From assembly GCA_041671045.1 (NCBI GenBank), contig JBAZCF010000001.1, positions 248,001 through 312,000 of the forward strand: 64,000 bases of DNA, given 5' to 3'. The notes under the pieces were generated by a model. That model searched no databases. It had not been told where the DNA came from and worked only from the letters and a program-made list of their open reading frames with translations. Shown piece after piece: positions 19,112 through 29,393 of the stretch. Both the position numbers and the translations under genes were made by a program. How positions within the stretch are numbered: the stretch's first letter is position 1; every line of letters begins with the position of its first letter. The stretch is from Parachlamydiales bacterium. GTDB taxonomy: Bacteria > Chlamydiota > Chlamydiia > Chlamydiales > JABDDJ01.

Positions 19112-22100
19112 ATGCATGCAAGCCAGGTTCCTGAAATTCTAAGACCTTATTTGAAAACTGCTAAGAATTGGCTCAAGCAAGGCTACGTCCAAGATATTGA
19201 ATTTTCCGAGCATACGTACCAGGTGCTTGTAAAAGATCCGGAAAAAAATAAAGACTGCTGGACTTTTCTCCAATTCGATGATAATGACACTTTGAAAGAT
19301 TGTTTTTGTTCCTGCGAAGACACTGAAGAGTTTGGTGAAGCTCAACTCAAAGGATGTGATCATCTTGCTGCTGCTTGGCTTAGAATTCATACTCCTTCCG
19401 GAAAGCCCCTACATGCTGCATATAGACGTAGCTTCTGGTATGCAATCAGTCGTTTATTCTGCGAGCGGATCGGCTCTGATCCTGAATCGTTAAAAAAAGT
19501 GAATGCAAAAGAATATGCTTTTTATTCAGCTAGCGGAAAGCAGATCTTTTCCATCTCTTCCCTCAGTGCGCAAGGTGAAAAGACGCTTCAAGACATTCTA
19601 TTTGAACATCCGCAAGAGACAGAAGAAACCTCCATAAAGTTCTCTAACCTTTCGCATGAAGAGTTGCAGCAATGGCGGATCGGACAGCCTAGCCCGCAGC
19701 TTGCTTTTGAGCTTTCTTTCTGGAGCGATCTATCTAAATGGATGTTTTTCCAGCAAGAAGATAAGAAAAATTATTCAATTAACATCAAGTCAGAGGGGCA
19801 CCGTCTTCCCCACCACTTTGGAATTAGCTTTAAAGAACTTAAGTTAGATTTCTATCTTTCCGAAGCTAACCTGCCCATAATTATTCCTACACTGAGTACA
19901 GTGAATTCGCCTTTGAAGGTAATTGACAATCGTCTTGAAGGTATCTCAAAAATTGTTTACAACAAGCAGAATTCTTCCCTAAAGATTTTCTCAAGTGATA
20001 AGAAACATTCTCCCGACAACGGGCCTATTCAAGATCAAACTAGCCAGGTTATTGATGCCGGAGAGGGATGGAAATATATTGAAGGAGAAGGGTTTACCGC
20101 GGGAGATCCGCATCATCTTCTGGAAAATCCTGTACTGACCGGATCAGCTGTAGGCCAACTCCTCAGCGATCATACCTCTTTGGTAAAAAGTTTTCTCGAA
20201 GGAGCGGAACTGCATGAGGAGCCTGTCAGCATCGCCTATAAGTTAGATTTCGATCCCCAGTGGACGCTCCATGTATACTCTTATTTGTTTGAACCGGGAG
20301 ATCTAAGTGCGAAGGGATCAGCAATTCTAGGCCAATGGGCATATCTTAATGATGAAGGTCTATATAAGCTGGAAGGCCTAAAATTCGATACACCACACTT
20401 GCAGATCCTCCCCGAAAACGTTCCGAATTTCATACAGCAGCAAAGAAGCTGGCTTAACCATTTCCCTGGATTTCAGTTCCATCTTTCGACCATTGAGGAA
20501 AAGCTATCCTATTCTGTAGATGCAGAAGGCAAGCTATCATTCTATAATAGTGAAGATCCCAAGAAATCTTTTGGCCTGCAGCACGACTTTGGCAGCGTTA
20601 TTTACATCGAAGGTCATGGATTCTATCCCAAAAGCTGGGGTGAACAATACCGTCCAGTACGTGAAGGTGTTGTCATTGGTAAAGAACAGGTTCCATTGTT
20701 CATTAAAATGCAAAAAGATGAACTTCAATTGATCCAAGGTTTCTTTGCGATGGAAAACCCCTTGGAATCTGTAGGCCTTTCGATCAAGACAGAAGAGCAG
20801 AAACACCTTCCCTCAATCAATATCAAGCCTGTTTACCTTATTCGAAAGGAATTTCAAGATAAAAAAATTATCTTCTACGATAATTATATCTATTCGGAAG
20901 GATATGGCTTCTTCGAAATTCCCTACTCTCTAAGACTGCCTGAAGCTTTCCGCAGTGAAGTCACACTTCGCGGCGAAGAGTTGGAGCTATTCATCTCTTA
21001 TCAGCTTGAGGAGATTATTCCGCGTGCTACTGAAATAGATGAGAAACTGCATCGCCCCCACAATATCCGCTTAGAATCTATAGAGATGCAGCCGGATGGA
21101 AACCAACATTTTCAGGCTAACCTTCAGTTTACTAGCGAGATAGGTAGTATTTCGGTAGTGAAAGTTTGGGAAGCCATGCAGCGCCGTCAGCGCTACTTGA
21201 TCTCTCCGGCAGGCCTTATAGACCTAACAGAAGATCGTTTTAACTGGCTGCGCTCCATCCGCAAGGGGCGTTTCAATGAAAGCGGACAGCTCTCTCTCTC
21301 TTCTTTGGAATTGATACGGCTTAATGCTTTTGATGAGATTTCCAATGTTCCGCTTTCGACCCAAGAGAAAAAGGGAAGGAAAAGCATCGTCGATGCTCTA
21401 ATCGATTTTAGGCAAACCGAAACACCTACTTTAAGATCATTAAAAAGCAACTTAAGGCCATATCAGCTTCTAGGAGTACATTGGCTGTGGTTCCTTTTTC
21501 AAAATGGTCTTTCCGGGCTCCTCTGCGATGATATGGGTTTAGGTAAGACTCACCAAGCGATGGGCTTAATTGACGTTCTTCACCAGCACGAGCCTAATAC
21601 GTCTTGCCTGATTGTATGCCCCACGTCGGTGCTGTTCCACTGGCAGGAAAAACTGCATAAATTCCTGCCCGAAATTCAAGTACACACTTTTTATGGCAAT
21701 ACTCGTAGCCTGACGCATTTTCACCAAACGAGAGGCATTCTCCTCACCTCTTACGGGATAGCCCGTAATGAAATTGAGCAGCTTTCCATGATCCCTTTTG
21801 ACCTTATAGTCATGGATGAAATCCAAGTGGCAAAGAACCACCAAAGCCGCGTGCACAATGCACTAGTCAGTTTGCAAGGGCGTATGCGATTGGGAATGAC
21901 CGGTACCCCTTTAGAAAACCATCTGCGTGAATTAAAAGCGCTTTTCGATCTATCATTGCCTGCTTATCTACCTTCAGAGCAGGATTTCCGCAATTTCTTC
22001 ATAAAGCCGATAGAAAAAGAGAACAACATAGCACGCAGACTACTTTTAACGCGTCTAATTAAACCCTTTATCTTGCGTAGAAAAAAGGAAGATGTTCTTC

Positions 22101-22894
22101 GTGAGCTTCCTCCTAAAATTGAAGAAGTAGCCCACTGCCCACTGCTGAATAACCAACGCAAACTTTACAATGAAGTCATTACACAACAGCGGCCGAAGGT
22201 TATAGACTCTCTGGAAAGAGGCTCCGACCCCATTCCGTATGTCCATATCTTCAGCATCTTGTCGTCCCTTAAACAGATTTGCAACCATCCGGCAGCCTAT
22301 TTGAAACAGCCCGAAAATTATAAAGAGTATTCTTCAGGCAAATGGGATCTTTTTGTAGAACTGTTAAATGAAGCCCGCCATAGCGGACAGAAAGTGGTCG
22401 TATTTTCACACTACCTGGCAATGCTGGATATTATGGAGCTCTATCTGGATGAGCATGGCGTAGGTTATTCTTCACTGCGCGGTTCTACCCGCAATCGTGC
22501 AGAAGAAGTACGCCGCTTTCAAAATGATCCTTCCTGTGAAGTGTTTCTAGGTTCCCTCCAAGCAGCAGGTACCGGTATTGATCTCACAGCGGCATCTGTA
22601 GTTATCCATTACGACCGTTGGTGGAACGCAGCCAAAGAAGATCAAGCGACAGACCGCGTACACCGTATTGGACAAGCTCGTGGTGTTCAAGTATTCAAAC
22701 TTGTGACCAAGGATACGTTTGAAGAAAGAATCGACAGGATGATCACGGAGAAAGGTAAGCTGATGGAAGAGATCGTCACAACAGATGATCACCAAATCCT
22801 CAAAAGCTTCAACAGGCATGACTTATTGGATCTGCTTAAGACGGTGGAGGCCGGCAAGGGTGTTGCCGCTATCGAAGCTTCTGATGAACTTTAG
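19112..22894 (+). CDS. SWIM zinc-finger SNF2-family helicase
   Basis: 1260-aa DNA-dependent ATPase of the SWI2/SNF2 family. The N-terminus carries a SWIM finger (C66, C68, C82, H84; CxC...CxH). The middle is a long accessory region. The motor has motif I DDMGLGKTH (K about 812), a motif II DEIQ (902-905) instead of DEAQ/DEAH, motif III TGTPLENHLRELKALFD, a conserved RPFILRR-type block (KPFILRRKKEDV), motif V AAGTGIDL and motif VI DRVHRIGQ. GGGAGGA precedes the ATG by about six bases. Such proteins remodel nucleoprotein complexes, often with RNA polymerase; the precise role here is unknown. Third gene of the ald operon. Confidence 0.93.
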   Translation: MHASQVPEILRPYLKTAKNWLKQGYVQDIEFSEHTYQVLVKDPEKNKDCWTFLQFDDNDTLKDCFCSCEDTEEFGEAQLKGCDHLAAAWLRIHTPSGKPLHAAYRRSFWYAISRLFCERIGSDPESLKKVNAKEYAFYSASGKQIFSISSLSAQGEKTLQDILFEHPQETEETSIKFSNLSHEELQQWRIGQPSPQLAFELSFWSDLSKWMFFQQEDKKNYSINIKSEGHRLPHHFGISFKELKLDFYLSEANLPIIIPTLSTVNSPLKVIDNRLEGISKIVYNKQNSSLKIFSSDKKHSPDNGPIQDQTSQVIDAGEGWKYIEGEGFTAGDPHHLLENPVLTGSAVGQLLSDHTSLVKSFLEGAELHEEPVSIAYKLDFDPQWTLHVYSYLFEPGDLSAKGSAILGQWAYLNDEGLYKLEGLKFDTPHLQILPENVPNFIQQQRSWLNHFPGFQFHLSTIEEKLSYSVDAEGKLSFYNSEDPKKSFGLQHDFGSVIYIEGHGFYPKSWGEQYRPVREGVVIGKEQVPLFIKMQKDELQLIQGFFAMENPLESVGLSIKTEEQKHLPSINIKPVYLIRKEFQDKKIIFYDNYIYSEGYGFFEIPYSLRLPEAFRSEVTLRGEELELFISYQLEEIIPRATEIDEKLHRPHNIRLESIEMQPDGNQHFQANLQFTSEIGSISVVKVWEAMQRRQRYLISPAGLIDLTEDRFNWLRSIRKGRFNESGQLSLSSLELIRLNAFDEISNVPLSTQEKKGRKSIVDALIDFRQTETPTLRSLKSNLRPYQLLGVHWLWFLFQNGLSGLLCDDMGLGKTHQAMGLIDVLHQHEPNTSCLIVCPTSVLFHWQEKLHKFLPEIQVHTFYGNTRSLTHFHQTRGILLTSYGIARNEIEQLSMIPFDLIVMDEIQVAKNHQSRVHNALVSLQGRMRLGMTGTPLENHLRELKALFDLSLPAYLPSEQDFRNFFIKPIEKENNIARRLLLTRLIKPFILRRKKEDVLRELPPKIEEVAHCPLLNNQRKLYNEVITQQRPKVIDSLERGSDPIPYVHIFSILSSLKQICNHPAAYLKQPENYKEYSSGKWDLFVELLNEARHSGQKVVVFSHYLAMLDIMELYLDEHGVGYSSLRGSTRNRAEEVRRFQNDPSCEVFLGSLQAAGTGIDLTAASVVIHYDRWWNAAKEDQATDRVHRIGQARGVQVFKLVTKDTFEERIDRMITEKGKLMEEIVTTDDHQILKSFNRHDLLDLLKTVEAGKGVAAIEASDEL

Positions 22895-22906
22895 AGGTCA
22901 TGTCAG

Positions 22907-22951
22907 GCTAACCTTGTGCTGCGACTTGTCCTTGCAGTTGTATACTAGGGA
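22907..22951 (+). repeat. Copy B of dispersed intergenic repeat
   Basis: Lies just after the SNF2 stop. It contains GCTAACCTTG (22907-22916) and GCGACTTGTC (22921-22930), both also present in copy D (50519-50528 and 50547-50556), then CTTGCAGTTG, which matches copy C with one change, and ends with the core TATACTAGGGA. Confidence 0.55.
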
Positions 22952-22998
22952 ACGTTTCGGTTCGCAAATAGAGGTTGAAGCAAAATTAAATTTCTATC

Positions 22999-25900
22999 TT
23001 AGGTAGATTGTACACAGATCTCTAAGCACTTACCTTCCCCAAAGAAATCATTATAAGTTTCATTGTTAAAAAAATTTCCGCAGCTGCTATGGCTCCAAAA
23101 TTCCCATTGGAAGGATAACGGGCTATAGAATAATGAAAATAATCTTTGGGTATTTGTTCTCCGACTAATCCAATTAGTATCGATAAAAGGAATGAAATTT
23201 AATTCCACTAAGGTAAAATTTTTGTTGAGCAAGGTGATTCCACGGGAATCCAAAGATTTTAGTGCTGAATGATAGTCTGCTTCAGGTAAGTTGGCTTTTT
23301 GTAATAGATCTTTCATATGATCATAAATAGCTTTAAGAGATCTATTGTGCAATTTCTCAAATGGAACGTGGTACTTATTCAATTTTTCAATATTTATTTT
23401 GAGTGTCATTTTTAATAAGTTAAACCAACTGTCGTATTCTTCTTGAGTGAGTATTCGATTCCGAGAAAAGTTCTGAGCTTCTGAAATATATTTATTTTTT
23501 ACTGCCTCTAGACCTCTCGTGGCAAGCTCGATATACATTGGATGGAAAAAAATAAAATTCATACTATGACCATACATGTTGCCGACACGTTTTTGATTTT
23601 GTCGTTTGGTGATATCGAAATTAGTGACATAATAATGGAGAAAGTCGAGGACATCCTCAGACCTCTTTACGGGATATGAAATTTTAGAAGGAATGTGAAA
23701 CGGCTCCAGTAAGCCCAAACTTTGCCATAAATATTGTGAATATACTCCCGGGTCTTGTTTCCAAGGAGAGGTAAGCTTAGGAGAAGGTAAATTTTTATTA
23801 TAAGTGCTAATTATACGTTTTTCAAACCTTGGTTGACTAAAGGAGTTAAGAAAATTCTTTACAAAAAAATCAAGGCGACCTTTTAGTAGCTTATAGTCTT
23901 TATTCGTTGCATATATACAATTGACAGACTCTATTAATGATTGTTCCAAGAAAGCTTTAAATTTATCGTACGAATTTATATAGGGTACGGGAAATTCATT
24001 TATTTTATCTTCTTCCACAAAGAAATTGCATCCCTTAGATTTCTTTAAGTTATGATCGTATAATATGGAAAGCTTATCGATTTTTTTTATTATTTCTTGA
24101 ATAAGCACACCAGTAAAGGACTCCAATTGAGGTAAGTTTTGATTTCTAATTATCTTCTTAAACGTATATTCCAATACAAAATTCAAAGTATCCGATGTAA
24201 CTTTTTTTATTTTAAGCATATTGAACTGCATCAATGTGCTTTCCAAAGCCCTTGTCATTAATGGTTCAAAGACTGACAGGTAAACAATAGTGCATTCATA
24301 TTCCAATTGATCCGAAGAGATCTTCAAAGGGCTTTTAATAAAGTGAGAGGCCTGTAATAGAAGCTTTTTAAGGAATAATTCATGTGTGATTTCATTAACA
24401 GGAATAGTTGAATGTCTTGGAGGGATAGTATACAAAGCTGATTTTATCCAAGCTTCAATATCAGCTTGATCAATGCCTAAATACCTGGATAATTTTAGTA
24501 CTGAAGGATGATCTTTTAATGGAAGTGCGCACGACGTTAGTAAAATATGTGTAGAATGTCCAATTTGATATTTGAAATTACTTTTTAATTGAATCGTATC
24601 TACTGTTAAATTTAAAATTGAATCGTAGATTTTATTTTCTTTAGTAATAGAAAGCTTCCCTTCTAAAAGCTTAAGCATGAGTTGAATTGCTTTATCTACA
24701 TTATTAGTTTGGATATGGATGAGAATACTAGTGGCTGCGCAGGAATGGCGGCTTGCGGCTTGGGATATTTTTGAAAAAAGGAATAACAGGATTCCTCTGA
24801 TAATATCCCTTTTAGTAATAGGACCTGCAGAAGGGATATTAAGCATCCCTTTTAATAAAAGTGCAAATCTCTCATCCATTAAGATAGTGCTCACATCAAT
24901 CATTTCTAATGTAAGCTTGAACTGAGGATTTTTGATAAAATTAGAAATATGTGAACCGATAATATTTGAAAAACCAAACTGTTTTAGTTCGTGACTTGCA
25001 TTAAGCCATTTTCTCATTATGTCTAGATCAATACTGCAGTTCATATTGACGCAATTCGAAACCATATTATTAACATAGTAGTTAATTGCATAATCAGAAG
25101 TGATAATATCGGGATAGAAGCTTCCTTCTGGCATTTGTAATAATGCCCTTGTTTGATAAAGGGTCATCTCGATAACAGCCTTATAGGATGTTTCGTCTAA
25201 TGCTAGCTGGGAATGTATCAGTGCTTGATTATGTACTTGCTCTATATCAAAGTTATAGGGAAGACAAGCCCAGAAATGGGGTGGCAAAGTCAGTATATAA
25301 TAAGCAGCAAAGATGTCATTATACTTTCTTAAATGGATCATCGCATATTTAAGTGAAAGGGAAGGTTTATGACGGGGATTTGAGAAAGCTTCATTGAAAA
25401 CATGCACTATGTGGTCTGGGTAAATACCTGATGCAAATTTAACCAAGAGTTGTAAATCTTCAGGGATTTTTTGGAAAACAGTCATCCAAAGAATACAGTT
25501 TTCAATGATCCTTTGTTTCAAAGGATCAAAGGGTGCATTTACGTAGACTTTTGCAAAGGCCTCGATAATTTCTGTTTGAGGGGACTGCAGAAAGGCGGCG
25601 AGAATATGGAAAATCCTATCATCGGGCACTCCATTTTCAATGAGACGGGTAACAAAAGTTTGTAGCCCGTAGCTTTGGATAAGTATAGTACATAGCTCAA
25701 TATGCGGATGTTTTGACGGGTCATTAATCCATAACTCTAAGAGTTGATCTGCTAGTTTGAGATTATCACGTAGAATTAATAGATGCAGACATTCTCTAAT
25801 GTGATAGGGAAGTTGAGCTTGCGCTTGCAAGTAAGGGTTCAGACTTAGGTTAGATTGATAAATTGTTGTGAATGTTTCATTCCATTTTAGATCAAATGTT

Positions 25901-27450
25901 GAAGAAGACAGCTTAAACTGTTCTAGTAAATGCCAAATAATTATTGCCGTATGGATTGGATAGGTGTAGCGGAATATGGAATTAACTATTTCAAGATTAT
26001 TATTAATTCCTGACCAAAGCAAATTTCCCGCACAATGGGGAGTGGAGCAGCAATCTAAGAACTTCGATATGGCTGCATGCTCCATTTTACCTTCTTGAAG
26101 AATAGTAAACATTTTTTCTAATCTATTTATTAGAAAGTGCGGTGTCTGGAAGGATAGACTACCGACTGAACATAGGATCCTTAAATCTTGCGGGTTAGAG
26201 GTTAGATGTTGAAATAACTTAAAAAGTAGTAGAGGTTGAGTTCTACGGATTTCATCTAGATTGTGAAAAAGGTATGGTTTCTCTTGTTTAAAAGAGTTGT
26301 TTAGAATTTTAAAAAGTAGAGGTAAGTGTATTAATAAATTAGCTTCTTTCAACCATTCTTGCAGGCTGTTTGTTAAAGTAATAAAATCTATTTCTTGATG
26401 AGTATCTTGTATGAACTTACACAACTGGTTTATTGAACCGGGGTAAGATTTCATGAAGAAAATGATATTATGCAAAAAGTCGAGATCACTATTTTTTTCA
26501 AAGAGCCTTACCCAAGTGATGACGTGAGCTGGACCTAAACAGACTAATTCTTGAAATGCTAATTGAAGCGGTTGATTTGTTTCAGTATTTTGTACAACAT
26601 CCAAAAACAGATAGAACTCTGCGGTATTCTGAAAAGTTGCTGAGGATATGCTTTTCATTAAATGTGGTTGAGTTTCGAGTATGGCTATAGCCGGCTCGAT
26701 GCTCTTTCCAAGTAGCTCAAATAGATCCAAAAATTTATTGTGGGGAAGGGAGAAATCTCTATAGAAACGCAGAGAGAGATCTACAAGATTCGAGTTATTA
26801 AGGAATTCAGTCCGTGTAGTTTGTTTACATTTGCAAAAATAGGTATGAAAGTCATTAGACAGGACAGGGGATGAATAGATTTTCAGCCAATTGTTGAATA
26901 GATAAGGGTTTTCCCCAACAAAATCATAGTTATTGTCGATTCTTTCATGGATGTGGGGAATCACAAAAGGGGCAAAAAATGCAATTCCTCTGCGCTGATG
27001 ATAAATATTTATACAAAAGAAAAAGGTTTTCAGTATTTTTGCTGTAAGAGAATTTAAGCTGTATTTTCCAATGAGCTCGCCGGCAACATTTGCATCCGCA
27101 ATTTCATTATTTAGGACAAGTTTACACCACGTTGTCATCAAGTAGACATGTTCGTTTGAAAGTAGTGATTTGAAATCTAATTTATAGTGTGGACCTAAAA
27201 TGGATAGGTAAAGATAGAGACGTTGCTCAAAAGAAGTATTTGCTGGGTTATTTTCTAATCGATCCAGTAGTTCAAATAAACTCATGCCATAAGGTAGGCG
27301 TTGTACATTTTTATCTGTAATGAGATTTATGTTTTGATTAGCAATATTTTGAATATTTTCATTATAAACTGGATTAAATAAAAGTATTGTCTGTGTGTTA
27401 TTTTCAGTAAATTTATTAAAATATGTATTATCTACCGATATGTAAGTCAT
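22999..27450 (-). CDS. Very large hypothetical protein (1483 aa)
   Basis: Not recognised. 1483 aa, no signal peptide, no convincing membrane helix; rich in Leu, Ile, Asn and Lys with a helical, possibly alpha-solenoid character over most of its length. Cys/His pairs are scattered without a clear metal site. The gene is AT-richer than the neighbouring helicase operon and has a long AT-rich upstream region, features common for lineage-specific genes. Large proteins of this kind in chlamydiae are sometimes effectors, but no secretion signal is visible by eye. Monocistronic. Confidence 0.75.
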   Translation of the reverse strand: MTYISVDNTYFNKFTENNTQTILLFNPVYNENIQNIANQNINLITDKNVQRLPYGMSLFELLDRLENNPANTSFEQRLYLYLSILGPHYKLDFKSLLSNEHVYLMTTWCKLVLNNEIADANVAGELIGKYSLNSLTAKILKTFFFCINIYHQRRGIAFFAPFVIPHIHERIDNNYDFVGENPYLFNNWLKIYSSPVLSNDFHTYFCKCKQTTRTEFLNNSNLVDLSLRFYRDFSLPHNKFLDLFELLGKSIEPAIAILETQPHLMKSISSATFQNTAEFYLFLDVVQNTETNQPLQLAFQELVCLGPAHVITWVRLFEKNSDLDFLHNIIFFMKSYPGSINQLCKFIQDTHQEIDFITLTNSLQEWLKEANLLIHLPLLFKILNNSFKQEKPYLFHNLDEIRRTQPLLLFKLFQHLTSNPQDLRILCSVGSLSFQTPHFLINRLEKMFTILQEGKMEHAAISKFLDCCSTPHCAGNLLWSGINNNLEIVNSIFRYTYPIHTAIIIWHLLEQFKLSSSTFDLKWNETFTTIYQSNLSLNPYLQAQAQLPYHIRECLHLLILRDNLKLADQLLELWINDPSKHPHIELCTILIQSYGLQTFVTRLIENGVPDDRIFHILAAFLQSPQTEIIEAFAKVYVNAPFDPLKQRIIENCILWMTVFQKIPEDLQLLVKFASGIYPDHIVHVFNEAFSNPRHKPSLSLKYAMIHLRKYNDIFAAYYILTLPPHFWACLPYNFDIEQVHNQALIHSQLALDETSYKAVIEMTLYQTRALLQMPEGSFYPDIITSDYAINYYVNNMVSNCVNMNCSIDLDIMRKWLNASHELKQFGFSNIIGSHISNFIKNPQFKLTLEMIDVSTILMDERFALLLKGMLNIPSAGPITKRDIIRGILLFLFSKISQAASRHSCAATSILIHIQTNNVDKAIQLMLKLLEGKLSITKENKIYDSILNLTVDTIQLKSNFKYQIGHSTHILLTSCALPLKDHPSVLKLSRYLGIDQADIEAWIKSALYTIPPRHSTIPVNEITHELFLKKLLLQASHFIKSPLKISSDQLEYECTIVYLSVFEPLMTRALESTLMQFNMLKIKKVTSDTLNFVLEYTFKKIIRNQNLPQLESFTGVLIQEIIKKIDKLSILYDHNLKKSKGCNFFVEEDKINEFPVPYINSYDKFKAFLEQSLIESVNCIYATNKDYKLLKGRLDFFVKNFLNSFSQPRFEKRIISTYNKNLPSPKLTSPWKQDPGVYSQYLWQSLGLLEPFHIPSKISYPVKRSEDVLDFLHYYVTNFDITKRQNQKRVGNMYGHSMNFIFFHPMYIELATRGLEAVKNKYISEAQNFSRNRILTQEEYDSWFNLLKMTLKINIEKLNKYHVPFEKLHNRSLKAIYDHMKDLLQKANLPEADYHSALKSLDSRGITLLNKNFTLVELNFIPFIDTNWISRRTNTQRLFSLFYSPLSFQWEFWSHSSCGNFFNNETYNDFFGEGKCLEICVQST

Positions 27451-27763
27451 TATTTTGTGTACTTAAAATAGTTATTTGTAATTACTATTATAGTATATTT
27501 ATGTTAAGAAAGTGTTAATTGAAGTGATTTTATAATGATTAATTATATGTAAATAATTAATTGATTAATATTAAAAAATAGTTTTCTAATTATGAGAAAA
27601 TAGTAATTGAATGTGAGAAGAAAATCTTAATGAATAAGTTGCTGTAATTATATTCAACTGAATTCAATACTTGAAATTTTTGCAATTCCAAAGATGCTGT
27701 AGAGCTAAAAACCGATTCTTAAGTTCAATGGAGTATAGAAAGGAAATGTCTAATAGACGTGTT
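27451..27763. other. AT-rich intergenic region
   Basis: About 310 bases with very low GC content and many TTAAT/ATTAA runs between the 1483-aa gene start and the der terminator. It must hold the promoter for the 1483-aa gene; no convincing -35/-10 pair, ORF or RNA gene could be singled out. Confidence 0.4.
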
Positions 27764-27795
27764 GCTTGACAGATGATAAAGCGCATCTGTCAAGC
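27764..27795 (-). terminator. Strong stem-loop downstream of der
   Basis: GCTTGACAGATG (27764-27775) and CATCTGTCAAGC (27784-27795) form a perfect 12-bp stem with an eight-base loop, 27 bases past the der stop. There is no long T-run after it. Confidence 0.6.
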
Positions 27796-27821
27796 TGGAT
27801 CAGTATGAAATCAGAGTCAAA

Positions 27822-29263
27822 TTAGGAAGAAGTAGGCTCGTCTAGGAATTCATCATCGAATTCTTCGCCCATTTCTTCTTCATACTCTTCCTCTTCTTCA
27901 GGTGAAGCTGAATGTTGAGGTTGGTAAGATGGGTTACGCTCTTCTTTATTAACGCGTTTACGGCCTTTAAGGAACATTCTTAGTGGGCAACCGGTGAAGG
28001 CATAAACTTCTCTAAATTGATTATAGAGGTATTTTTTGTAAGAATCAGTCATCAAGTTAGGATAGTTGACGAAGAAGATAAATGTAGGAGGTTCAATGCC
28101 AACCTGAGCCATGTAATAGATACGCAGTCTTTTTCCGGTAATCATAGGTGGATTGGTCTTCTGAATAGCCGCTATGAGGAACTTATTGAGCTGGTGAGTA
28201 GTAATACGTGTTTTGGAGGCTTCATAGACGTTATTTACTTCTGTGAAAATTTTATCGACATTTCTACCTGTTTTTGCAGAAATAAAGATTTTGGGCAGTG
28301 CTTTAAAAAGGGTACATCATTCTCGATACTTTTCAAGCAGTGCTCCATACGGAAGCCTTTAACTAGGTCCCACTTATTAAACAGAAGTACGCATCCTTTT
28401 CCGGCTTCTTCAATTTCCGAAGCGATTTTCTTCTCTTGTGCTGTAAGGCCTTGCTGGGCATCTAGCATCAAAATACAAAGATCCGCTCTTTCAATTGCTT
28501 TGGTAGTACGGATCGAGGCGAATTTATCCACAACTTCTTTTTCGGCAAATTTTCTGCGGATACCTGCAGTGTCGATCAGGGTGTATATTTGATCGTTCAA
28601 CTCAAAAGGAATATCTATACTATCTCTAGTGGTACCTGGAATTGGGCTGACGATGCATCTGTTTTCGTCCATAAGGTAATTGAGGAGAGAGGATTTACCT
28701 ACGTTAGGGCGTCCAACGATGGCGACTTTAATACCGGGATTTTTCTCTTCTTCTGAATCTTTGGGAGCGACTTTATTTAATGCAGTTTCTAGGAGTTCAG
28801 CAATATGCCAACGTTGAGAAGCGGAAACAGCAATAATATTCTTAATGCCAAGTTCATGGAAGGAATGAAGCTGCCACTCTTGGGAGGGGTGGTCGATTTT
28901 ATTGACCGCTAAGCAAAGTGGTTTATGGGTAGAAAGCAGCATTTTGGCAACTTCTGAGTCCAAAGGTGTGACACCAATCCGCACATCTACAACCATGATA
29001 ATGCTATCGGCTTCCTCGATGGCGATTTCAGCCTGTTGCTTGACTTGCTCATTGAAGGGAGCTTTGGAGCGGGGATCAATACCACCGGTGTCGATCACTT
29101 CGAATTGGCGCCCAAACAGTTCCGTCTCGCAGTAGAGGCGGTCGCGTGTGATTCCCTCTGCTTCATCCACAATGGCAATTCTCTTATTGCAGATGGCATT
29201 AAACAGTGCGGATTTTCCCACGTTGGGACGTCCGACAATAGCAACTTTAGGTAATGTAGTCAT
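27822..29263 (-). CDS. der: GTPase Der (EngA), frame broken by a one-base shift
   Basis: Ribosome-assembly GTPase with two tandem G domains: first GRPNVGKSA at residue 11, second GRPNVGKSS near residue 186, each with its NKxD (NKID, NKWD). The first frame runs from 29263 to 28235 (342 aa) and goes out of register after DVPF; the second frame gives ALPKIFISAKTG and the KH-like C-terminal domain down to 27822. Adding one base to the five-A run at 28305-28309 (T-run on the coding strand) restores one 480-aa frame reading PFFKALPKIF. Der is essential in bacteria, so a sequencing or assembly slip is likelier than true inactivation. The tail is unusually acidic (EEEEEYEEE). Confidence 0.9.
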
Positions 29264-29352
29264 AATTAATCTGTGAAAAATTTGCCTAAATCATAGCAAA
29301 AGAGGGGATTAAAAGCGACTTTATTGATTTTGAAAGAAAAATGCAGGGGAAA

Positions 29353-29382
29353 AGGGAGCGCAAAACGAATTTCGCGCTCCCT
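29353..29382 (-). terminator. Rho-independent terminator of the SH3b gene
   Basis: AGGGAGCGC (29353-29361) pairs with GCGCTCCCT (29374-29382). On the - strand the stem is followed by TTTT, as expected for an intrinsic terminator, 12 bases past the stop of the SH3b protein gene. Confidence 0.75.
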
Positions 29383-29393
29383 AAAAACAGTGA

